DNA from: Psychrobacter sp.
Lineage (GTDB): Bacteria; Pseudomonadota; Gammaproteobacteria; Pseudomonadales; Moraxellaceae
Reading direction: 5' to 3'
NCBI GenBank assembly: GCA_012270355.1
Contig: JAAXIL010000138.1
Coordinates: 5,474 to 12,616, forward strand
DNA length: 7,143 nt
In this document: positions 1 to 7,143 of the stretch, in pieces
How the letters are laid out: the number at the start of each line of letters is the position of its first letter
How positions within the stretch are numbered: the stretch's first letter is position 1
Translations under genes and position numbers: made by a program
Notes under the pieces: model-generated
Database searches by the model: none
What the model was told of the DNA's origin: nothing
What the model saw: the letters and a program-made list of their open reading frames with translations, nothing else

Positions 1-381
1 ACCACGTTTGCAGCGGGTGTACCTCGCATTGATGCATTAGACTCCAACGCTGGAGCAACGAATAATGTGGTGTTTTACAACGCTACCCAGCAAATTAAAC
101 AAGATGTGGCGACGGGTCAACAGTTGCAGTTTGCCATGCGGACGACGAACCTATTCCCGAGTATGGCGATTCAGATGGTTGGCATTGGTGAAGAAGCAGG
201 TAGTCTAGAGGAAATGCTCGATAAAGTTGCGACTTATTATGAAAACGAAGTCGACAACGCGGTCGATGGTTTAACCAGCCTGATGGAACCGTTGATTATG
301 GCAGTTTTGGGCTTTTTGGTCTGGGGTTTGGTGATTGAAATGTATCTAACCATTTTCCAGATGGGCTCAGTCGTCGGGTAA
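1..381 (+). CDS. pilC: Type IV pilus inner-membrane platform protein PilC (T2SSF family), C-terminal part
   Basis: The reading frame is open from base 1 and ends at TAA 379-381, giving 126 residues; the start lies outside the window. This is the end of the second T2SSF domain of PilC, the polytopic inner-membrane protein on which the PilB and PilT ATPases act during pilus extension and retraction. Recognisable family stretches are AAGVPRIDALD near residues 4-14, VGIGEEAGSLEEML near 60-73, EVDNAVDGLTSLMEPLIM near 83-100, and a last membrane helix at about 97-119. Full PilC is about 400 residues, so roughly the last third is present. pilD follows after 40 bases on the same strand, as in many gammaproteobacterial pilBCD clusters. 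The final helix reads VIEMYLTIF where most PilC proteins I know have a form close to VIAMYLPIF, so a small residue and a proline are changed. Family assignment is secure. Confidence 0.95.
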   Translation, partial: TTFAAGVPRIDALDSNAGATNNVVFYNATQQIKQDVATGQQLQFAMRTTNLFPSMAIQMVGIGEEAGSLEEMLDKVATYYENEVDNAVDGLTSLMEPLIMAVLGFLVWGLVIEMYLTIFQMGSVVG

Positions 382-409
382 TTGTGATACTCAAAACCAT
401 TTATTTTGC

Positions 410-414
410 AAAGG
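410..414 (+). promoter_or_regulatory. Ribosome binding site that decides the pilD start
   Basis: AAAGG lies just before three consecutive in-frame ATG codons at 416, 419 and 422. It is only one base from the first ATG but seven bases from the third, the usual spacing. This favours translation starting at 422. Confidence 0.6.
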
Positions 415-421
415 TATGATG

Positions 422-1321
422 ATGCAATTTTGGCAACTGTTGCAAGATAATATGATGCTTGCGTTAACGGTATTCGGACTGCTCGGGCTATGCGTGGGCA
501 GTTTTTTAAATGTGGTCATCCACCGTACCCCGCTTATCATGATGAAAGAATGGCGGGCAGGTATCGTCGAAATTTTAGGGTTACAAGAAGACATTCCTGC
601 CAATCTCAAGCAGCCCATCGCCGATATCATTGCCAAAGACACTCCGACTTCATTAAGCCGTCCTCCTTCTCGCTGTCCGCACTGTGGTCATTTTATCAAG
701 TGGTATGAAAACTTTCCGTTGGTTAGCTGGCTAGCACTGCGAGGCAAATGTTCAAGTTGTCATACACCCATTTCTATTCGCTATCCGCTGGTGGAGCTTG
801 CAACAGCTTTATTGTCAGTCCTAGTAATTTGGGAGTTCGGTGTGACCGCTCAAGGTTTGGCAGGTTTGGCATTGGTATGGACGCTAATTGCTCTTACTGG
901 CATTGATTTTGACACCCAACTGCTGCCTGATCGTTTGGTTTATCCGCTTGGCGGTCTTGGCTTGGCAGTAAACAGCTACTCGTTATTTGTGTCACCCACA
1001 CAGTCTATTTGGGGCTTAATTATCGGTTTTTTATGCCTTTGGATTGTCGCTAAACTCTTTATGCTACTCATGAAAAAAGAAGGCATGGGACATGGCGATT
1101 TTAAGCTACTTGGCGTGCTGGGAGCGTGGCTAGGACCAATGGCATTGCCATTTAGCATCCTGTGTTCATCATTACTTGGCTCAGTTGTTGGTGTCATTCT
1201 CATGAAGCGGGCTGGAGAGTCCAAGCCTTTTGCCTTTGGTCCGTATATTGCGATGGCAGGCGTGGTGGCGTTATTGTATGGTAATGACATCATGGGATGG
1301 TATTTAGGAATGTATTCGTAA
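422..1321 (+). CDS. pilD: Prepilin peptidase / N-methyltransferase PilD
   Basis: This 299-residue polytopic inner-membrane aspartic protease cleaves the leader of type IV prepilins (and of type II secretion pseudopilins, if present) and methylates the new N-terminal residue. Numbered from the ATG at 422, a first hydrophobic segment containing GSFLNVVIHR (about 26-35) leads into a cytoplasmic domain with two zinc-binding pairs, CPHC (85-88) and CSSC (110-113). Several further membrane segments follow. The two expected catalytic aspartates are visible: D162 in IDFDTQLLPD and D226 in GMGHGDFKLL. They are 64 residues apart, the same spacing as the catalytic pair known from homologues. The ATG at 416 would add only two methionines but sits too close to the ribosome binding site. 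The gene lies 40 bases after pilC, and its stop overlaps the coaE start by one base, so the three are probably one operon. Confidence 0.96.
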   Translation: MQFWQLLQDNMMLALTVFGLLGLCVGSFLNVVIHRTPLIMMKEWRAGIVEILGLQEDIPANLKQPIADIIAKDTPTSLSRPPSRCPHCGHFIKWYENFPLVSWLALRGKCSSCHTPISIRYPLVELATALLSVLVIWEFGVTAQGLAGLALVWTLIALTGIDFDTQLLPDRLVYPLGGLGLAVNSYSLFVSPTQSIWGLIIGFLCLWIVAKLFMLLMKKEGMGHGDFKLLGVLGAWLGPMALPFSILCSSLLGSVVGVILMKRAGESKPFAFGPYIAMAGVVALLYGNDIMGWYLGMYS

Positions 1322-1962
1322 TGGCATCAGGCGTCACCTTTGATAGCATTGCCAACAAATATATCGTTGGTTTAACGGGCGGCATCGGGTCGGGCAAAAC
1401 GGCAGTGTCCGACTGGTTTGCCCAGCAAGGTATTGCTGTGGTGGATGCGGATGTGATTGCTCATCAAATCGTTGCTAAAGGCACGTCAACCCTAAATGAA
1501 TTGGTAGTCACGTTTGGCGATTGGGTGTTAGATGATTCTGGTAATCTCAACCGGCAGGCGATGCGTGATTATGTTTTCAATAAAGATAATGCTTTGAAAA
1601 AGCTAGAAGGCATCACCCATCCCGCCATTCGTCTTGAAATTAAACGGCAGTTGAAATCATCAACTTCCCCTTACGTTATATTATCCGCTCCGCTATTATT
1701 AGAAAACCCAGACACTGCCTTAAAATCGGTTTGCGACCGCATTTTGGTAGTTGATGTCGATGAAGCTACACAACTTGAACGTGCCAGTGGGCGGGATGGA
1801 CAAAGCGTTGAAAAGATCCGTGCCATCATGACAAAGCAGTTATCACGACAAAGGCGACTAGAGCAAGCTGATGATGTGGTGGATAATAATGGCACTTTTG
1901 CTGAATTGTATGCCCAGCTTAAGCCACTTCATCAAAGTTATCTAAACTTTGCAAATACTTAA
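1321..1962 (+). CDS. coaE: Dephospho-CoA kinase CoaE
   Basis: This 213-residue cytosolic P-loop kinase catalyses the last step of coenzyme A synthesis, ATP-dependent phosphorylation of the 3'-hydroxyl of the dephospho-CoA ribose. Visible motifs are the Walker A loop GGIGSGKT (20-27), VDAD (41-44) that opens the CoA-binding domain, ITHPAIR (98-104), SAPLLLEN (122-129) of the core strand, and a lid/C-terminal region with RQRRLEQADDVVDNNG (176-191). Length fits the family (about 200). I chose the ATG at 1321 because it overlaps the pilD stop as TAATG and has AGGAA at 1306-1310. An in-frame ATG at 1297 would add eight residues inside pilD without a good ribosome binding site. Residues 1-13 precede the usual kinase start, a modest extension. 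Linkage to pilD is common in gammaproteobacteria; yacG, which often follows, is absent here. Confidence 0.95.
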   Translation: MASGVTFDSIANKYIVGLTGGIGSGKTAVSDWFAQQGIAVVDADVIAHQIVAKGTSTLNELVVTFGDWVLDDSGNLNRQAMRDYVFNKDNALKKLEGITHPAIRLEIKRQLKSSTSPYVILSAPLLLENPDTALKSVCDRILVVDVDEATQLERASGRDGQSVEKIRAIMTKQLSRQRRLEQADDVVDNNGTFAELYAQLKPLHQSYLNFANT

Positions 1963-1968
1963 GCCACT
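1918..1968 (+). repeat. 11-bp direct repeat spanning the coaE stop
   Basis: CTTAAGCCACT occurs at 1918-1928 and again at 1958-1968, 40 bases apart. The first copy is coding (LKPL in CoaE) and the second, in another frame, supplies the TAA stop. It may be a small ancient duplication or chance. Confidence 0.5.
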
Positions 1969-2050
1969 ACTACCCTAGCCTGTCTTTAATTAGCAGTCGT
2001 CTCTTCCTAATACCAAAAACTCTACCCATTGGTTCACAGCCGAGCATGGC

Positions 2051-2080
2051 ATTTATCAGACTGCCTGTGCTAGGATAAAT
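2051..2080 (+). promoter_or_regulatory. Candidate fadH promoter with overlapping inverted repeat
   Basis: The 158 bases between coaE and fadH hold no gene. ATTTATC (2051-2057) and GATAAAT (2074-2080) form a perfect 7-bp inverted repeat with a 16-base spacer. The right arm overlaps an extended -10-like element, TGC plus TAGGAT, at 2068-2076 (four of six matches); I find no convincing -35. A second possible hairpin pairs AGCA/GGCA (2043-2051) with TGCC/TGCT (2062-2071). No U-run follows, so it does not look like a coaE terminator. A transcription factor site controlling fadH is plausible but only inferred. Confidence 0.3.
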
Positions 2081-2102
2081 TGAGTTTATATTCGTTTACT
2101 GA

Positions 2103-4301
<2,199 letters not shown>

Positions 4302-4313
4302 AATTTTACTCAT

Positions 4314-4345
4314 TTGGCGAGCCGAATGTTCTTTTGGCTCGCCAA
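4314..4345 (+). terminator. Stem-loop terminator between convergent fadH and SulP genes
   Basis: TTGGCGAGCC (4314-4323) and GGCTCGCCAA (4336-4345) form a perfect 10-bp GC-rich stem. GAA/TTT pairing, one pair being G-U, extends it to about 13 pairs around a six-base loop. A T-rich but interrupted tract (TTCTTCCTCATTCTTT) follows on the + strand; the minus-strand side has a weaker T content. It sits 13 bases after the fadH stop and 27 bases beyond the transporter stop, so it probably ends both transcripts, better for fadH. Confidence 0.8.
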
Positions 4346-4371
4346 TTCTTCCTCATTCTTTCCCAACACTT

Positions 4372-6087
4372 TTATTTTATCCGCAACGCCTCAACCGCTT
4401 GCACCGTACTTAAAAACACTTGCCCCGACAACTCAGTAATGACGGGCGTATGCTTGATAATGTCCATAATCGGACCTTTGCTGACGCTATAGTGCAAGCG
4501 TTTGCCATCGCTCATCAATTCACGGTTTAAGGTGATGAGCATTTCTTGGGCGGTAAGGTCAATGTGATTGACCGCTGACATCATGAGCACCAACTCTTTA
4601 GCATCAGGGTAGCGGTTTAGGGCAGACAAAATTTGCCGACGCACAGCTTCGGTGTTGCCAAAAAACAGGCTTTCATCCACCCGCATGATGAGTAAATTAT
4701 CATACGTCATCACATCATGGCGGTTGATATTGCGAAAATGTTCGGTGCCAACCAACTGCCCGACGATGGCAATATGCGGTTGACTCGACTGCCAAATCAG
4801 CCCTGCAAACGACACAATCAGCCCTATCACCAGCCCCGTATTTAGCCCAAATATCAGCACACTGACAAAAGTAGACAGCATACTCATGGCATCAAGTCGG
4901 TCGGTGTGCCAAGCGGTTTTAAAAGTAGCGACATCAATCAAACCTAAAATTGATGCCATAATCATCGCTCCCAGCAGGGCGTAAGGCAAGGGAGAAAGCA
5001 AATCGCCCAGCACCAATAAAGCAAGCACCATGATGCCAACGGTGACCATGCTGGCTAGTGGTGAGTTTGCCCCCGAATCGACGTTGACCGCCGTACGAGA
5101 AAATCCGCCCGCCACAGGAAAACTTTGCGACAATCCGCCGGCTAAATTTGCCCATCCCAAGCCTTTTAACTCAAGGTTAGCATCAAATGTCTCGCCACGC
5201 CCACGAGCGTAGGTGCTTGCTACCGAACTGCTCGATACAAAGGCAATCAGAGCCATTAAGCCTGCTGAGGGCAATAGACGCAATAATGTGGTCAGACTAG
5301 GCACAGCAGGCATACCGAAATTAGGCAGACCAGACGGAATCTGTCCGATGATTCGCACGCCACTTGTTTGCCAATGAAAGACATAACTTAAAATAATGGC
5401 AAAGATGACCACCGCCAGCGGGAAAAGACGCCCTGCCCATTTGGCTTGTCGAGCAGACATCCATCCCCACAGCCAACCCCCTGCATAGCGGTTGAGCAAA
5501 AACAAACCCAATGCCACTGCCCCAATTTCAAGAGTCGGTAAATGTAACTCAGCTCGATGCGACCACAACGACGAGGCATAATTCAACAAAGAATTGCCTG
5601 ACACCGGAATGCCCGTAACATATTTAAATTGACTGGCATAAATCAGCCACGACGCACCGCTGACAAACCCCGCCGACACACCTCGGCTGATAAACTGCAT
5701 CACCCAGCCGAGCTTAAATTTACCCGCCAGCCACAGCATCGCCCCGACCATCAATGCCATTAAGCTTGCCAGCGTGACGTATTCTGCCGAGCCTTCCACT
5801 GCTACACCATGCAAACTGCTGGCAGTCATGATGGCGGTAATCGCCACTGCCCCTAACGCATTAACATTGCTCGAGCCAATCCACGCATACACAATTACTG
5901 GCACAATCGACGCATACAGCCCATAGACAGGAGGCATGCCAGCCAACACGGCATAGCCCAAACTTTGCGGAATCACCAAAATGCCCACCACGATGCCTGC
6001 AATCAAGTCTTGTGGCAGATTTTTTAGGTGATAGTGGGCGAGCCACGATGGCATAAGACGGGATAAAAAAACTGGCATATCTGGCAT
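4372..6087 (-). CDS. SulP-family (SLC26-like) inorganic anion transporter with STAS domain
   Basis: This 571-residue inner-membrane protein has the full SulP plan. A transport domain of many hydrophobic segments spans roughly residues 24-432, and a cytoplasmic STAS domain roughly 455-571. Family hallmarks are IPQSLGYAVLAGMPPVYGLY (39-58) and ANLELKGLGWANLAGGLSQS (303-322), then GGFSRTAVNVDSGA (327-340). The STAS core with VNHIDLTAQEML (506-517) is present. Bacterial members carry sulfate, bicarbonate or dicarboxylates; the substrate cannot be told from sequence alone, and no cys or carbonic anhydrase gene is adjacent. The start at 6087 has an in-frame stop 9 bases upstream (TGA) and no visible Shine-Dalgarno; a second in-frame ATG lies at 6078, in the second copy of a 9-bp repeat. 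It is convergent with fadH and divergent from trxC, so it is probably transcribed alone. Confidence 0.93.
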   Translation of the reverse strand: MPDMPVFLSRLMPSWLAHYHLKNLPQDLIAGIVVGILVIPQSLGYAVLAGMPPVYGLYASIVPVIVYAWIGSSNVNALGAVAITAIMTASSLHGVAVEGSAEYVTLASLMALMVGAMLWLAGKFKLGWVMQFISRGVSAGFVSGASWLIYASQFKYVTGIPVSGNSLLNYASSLWSHRAELHLPTLEIGAVALGLFLLNRYAGGWLWGWMSARQAKWAGRLFPLAVVIFAIILSYVFHWQTSGVRIIGQIPSGLPNFGMPAVPSLTTLLRLLPSAGLMALIAFVSSSSVASTYARGRGETFDANLELKGLGWANLAGGLSQSFPVAGGFSRTAVNVDSGANSPLASMVTVGIMVLALLVLGDLLSPLPYALLGAMIMASILGLIDVATFKTAWHTDRLDAMSMLSTFVSVLIFGLNTGLVIGLIVSFAGLIWQSSQPHIAIVGQLVGTEHFRNINRHDVMTYDNLLIMRVDESLFFGNTEAVRRQILSALNRYPDAKELVLMMSAVNHIDLTAQEMLITLNRELMSDGKRLHYSVSKGPIMDIIKHTPVITELSGQVFLSTVQAVEALRIK

Positions 6088-6089
6088 AT
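6072..6089 (-). repeat. 9-bp tandem repeat duplicating the SulP start codon
   Basis: On the minus strand ATATGCCAG occurs twice in tandem, so the protein begins MPDMP and has two equivalent in-frame ATG codons at 6087 and 6078. Neither has an obvious Shine-Dalgarno sequence. Confidence 0.75.
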
Positions 6090-6243
6090 GGGTTAGTCAA
6101 TCAAATGACAAACGGTGTAGCGACCTTGTTGAGCCGACATTTATGAAAGTTAAAAAGCCGAAGTCTGTTCGTCTAATTTTAACACCATTTCTACAGTCAA
6201 AACGGAGCTTTGATTGGTAGTATGCCCTATTATTGAGTGCCAG

Positions 6244-6270
6244 TATTGAACACAAGTAATTCAATATAAA
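6244..6270 (+). promoter_or_regulatory. Candidate trxC promoter and operator in the divergent intergenic region
   Basis: The 205 bases between the SulP gene and trxC hold no gene I can support and must contain both promoters. TATTGAA (6244-6250) and TTCAATA (6260-6266) form a perfect 7-bp inverted repeat with a nine-base spacer. The right arm overlaps a -10-like TATAAA at 6265-6270; no good -35 is found at the right spacing. A further ATTGA lies at 6232-6236. For the minus strand, TTGACT (complement of 6195-6200) could be a -35, but no well-spaced -10 follows. Confidence 0.3.
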
Positions 6271-6280
6271 TGTTATACGC

Positions 6281-6286
6281 AAAGGA
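6281..6286 (+). promoter_or_regulatory. Ribosome binding site of trxC
   Basis: AAAGGA lies six bases before the ATG at 6293, a strong match at normal spacing. Confidence 0.75.
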
Positions 6287-6292
6287 ATCGCC

Positions 6293-6727
6293 ATGTCTGA
6301 GCCTTTACACCTTGTTTGCCCCCATTGCCAAGCCACCAACCGCATTCCGCAAGAAAAACTAAGCGATGCTCCAAATTGTGGCAAATGCAAACAGTCACTG
6401 TTAACAGCATCGCCCGTCAGTCTGACCGACGCCAACGTGCATAAAACTATACAAAAAAATGACGTGCTAACGGTGGTGGACTTTTGGGCGAGTTGGTGTC
6501 AGCCGTGTTTGATGATGGCACCGCAGTTTGAGCAAGCCGCAAGCCAAATGCCTGAAGTGGTGTTCGCCAAACTGCAAACCGATAAATACGAGCAAGCCTC
6601 TGCTCCATATGGCATTCGTAGCCTACCGACGATGGTGGCGTTCAAAAGTGGCAAAGAGGTTGCCCGCCAGTCGGGACTTATGCCCGCCCCTCAAATTACG
6701 GCGTGGGTACGGTCGCTGAATGCTTGA
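6293..6727 (+). CDS. trxC: Thioredoxin 2 (TrxC) with N-terminal zinc ribbon and CQPC active site
   Basis: This 144-residue cytosolic thiol-disulfide oxidoreductase matches thioredoxin 2 in length and layout. An N-terminal zinc site is formed by CPHC (9-12) and CGKC (29-32). The thioredoxin fold follows, with FWASWCQPC (64-72) and the cis-proline P112 in IRSLPT. The reactive cysteines are C69 and C72. The dipeptide between them is QP, not the GP nearly universal in thioredoxins, and the lysine that usually follows the second cysteine is leucine here (CLMMAP). The dipeptide strongly affects redox potential in this fold, so activity may differ from E. coli Trx2. The gene has its own ribosome binding site and diverges from the SulP gene. 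E. coli trxC is under OxyR, but I see no clear OxyR site here. A specialised thioredoxin-like protein is the alternative; the zinc ribbon favours TrxC. Confidence 0.93.
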   Translation: MSEPLHLVCPHCQATNRIPQEKLSDAPNCGKCKQSLLTASPVSLTDANVHKTIQKNDVLTVVDFWASWCQPCLMMAPQFEQAASQMPEVVFAKLQTDKYEQASAPYGIRSLPTMVAFKSGKEVARQSGLMPAPQITAWVRSLNA

Positions 6728-6788
6728 TTAGGGTCTGTTTAGACTGGACTGCACGCCTTTTATTTTGCTATTTAAATTGAGAAAAGAC
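6728..6788 (+). promoter_or_regulatory. Short gap with a weak candidate promoter for the NadR-like gene
   Basis: Sixty-one bases separate trxC from the next gene. TGC plus TATTTA (6766-6774) resembles an extended -10, with TGGACT (6745-6750) as a possible -35 at an 18-base spacer. GTCT/AGAC (6733-6744) could form only a 4-bp hairpin, so there is no convincing trxC terminator and read-through from trxC is possible. GAGAAAAG at 6779-6786 is a mediocre ribosome binding site for the ATG at 6789. Confidence 0.25.
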
Positions 6789-7143
6789 ATGACCAACGCA
6801 CTGCCCTCATTTGGAATTTTTATTCATCATTTTGAACCTTTGCATCTTGGTTTGATGCGGGACGTGTTGGATGCGTCGGGGCAAGTGCAAACCTTACACG
6901 TTCTCATCACGCCAAACCCAAATCCGCACCCTGATTTTGCCATCACCTTGCAAGACAAAGCCCGCTGGCTACAAATGGCGTGTGCAGATTTGCCGTTTAT
7001 CAAAATTCATACCGTCAATGCGACAACGCCAAACATAAGCGAATGGGTAAATGAGAATGACATTGACAACCTAACCCGTGACAACCTAGATGAGGTCGTG
7101 CAATTTTTCCCTGTTGTCGCGTCTGATGCGAACAATACAGATA
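6789..7143 (+). CDS. NadR-like nicotinamide-nucleotide adenylyltransferase, N-terminal part (cut by window end)
   Basis: The frame is open from ATG 6789 to the window end, giving 118 residues without a stop. The N-terminus FGIFIHHFEPLHLGLM (8-23), then LHVLI (36-40), then LQDKARWLQM (54-63) and IKIH (71-74) follow the order seen in the NMN adenylyltransferase domain of NadR. There the corresponding stretches are GxFFGKFYPxHTGH, ELHVI, QDRLRWM and IFIHH. NadR makes NAD from NMN and ATP, and its full form also has a C-terminal P-loop ribosylnicotinamide kinase domain, which would lie beyond the window. The nucleotide-binding signature is weakened: the second histidine of HxGH is L22 and the GKF stretch reads HHF. 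The region after residue 82 I cannot align. Another nucleotidyltransferase of the same superfamily is possible, so no gene symbol is given. Confidence 0.65.
   Translation, partial: MTNALPSFGIFIHHFEPLHLGLMRDVLDASGQVQTLHVLITPNPNPHPDFAITLQDKARWLQMACADLPFIKIHTVNATTPNISEWVNENDIDNLTRDNLDEVVQFFPVVASDANNTD

Noticed and set aside
1297..1320. An earlier ATG for coaE giving eight extra residues
   Set aside because: It lies inside pilD with no suitable ribosome binding site, and the extra residues are not part of the kinase fold; the TAATG junction at 1321 is the more likely start.
2043..2071. A hairpin between coaE and fadH as a coaE terminator
   Set aside because: The stem has an asymmetric internal bulge and is not followed by a T-run; it also overlaps the more plausible promoter region.
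6205..6266. An OxyR-type site upstream of trxC
   Set aside because: E. coli trxC is OxyR-controlled, so I looked for the ATAG-N7-CTAT pattern. Only scattered ATTG and CTAT pieces occur and their spacing is wrong.
6097..6435. A 112-codon minus-strand frame from the divergent intergenic region into trxC
   Set aside because: It overlaps the trxC zinc-binding region antisense, has no recognisable domain or ribosome binding site, and its sequence looks random.
6730..6750. GGGTCTGTTT after trxC as a possible insertion sequence end
   Set aside because: It resembles terminal bases of some insertion elements, but there is no second inverted end, target duplication or transposase sequence in the window.

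Overview
The window looks like an ordinary chromosomal segment of a gammaproteobacterium, most likely of the family Moraxellaceae (Moraxella/Psychrobacter type). The reasons are the pilC-pilD-coaE gene order, the moderate base composition (by eye somewhat below 50% GC) and the protein sequences themselves. This placement is inferred from reading; no database search was run. I see no phage, transposase, CRISPR, tRNA or rRNA sequence.

Layout. (1) Positions 1-1962 hold the 3' part of a type IV pilus cluster on the + strand: the end of pilC (inner-membrane platform protein), pilD (prepilin peptidase/N-methyltransferase) and coaE (dephospho-CoA kinase). The coaE start codon overlaps the pilD stop by one base. 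(2) Positions 2121-4301 hold fadH, a 2,4-dienoyl-CoA reductase with all expected cofactor and catalytic residues, preceded by a 158-base gap with a candidate promoter and inverted repeat. (3) A strong stem-loop at 4314-4345 sits between fadH and a convergent SulP-family anion transporter gene (6087 to 4372, minus strand). (4) A 205-base divergent intergenic region separates the transporter from trxC (6293-6727, + strand), a zinc-binding thioredoxin 2 with a non-standard CQPC active site. (5) From 6789 to the window end runs the N-terminal part of a NadR-like nucleotidyltransferase whose HxGH motif reads HLGL.

How the genes relate. pilC and pilD serve pilus assembly; coaE completes coenzyme A synthesis and is probably co-transcribed with them. 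FadH acts on unsaturated acyl-CoA during beta-oxidation. The transporter, thioredoxin and NadR-like genes have no obvious shared pathway beyond general redox and cofactor metabolism. I did not find a new multi-gene system. The points most worth checking are residue-level departures in TrxC, the NadR-like protein and PilC, plus small repeats at the starts of fadH and the transporter gene and in two promoter regions.
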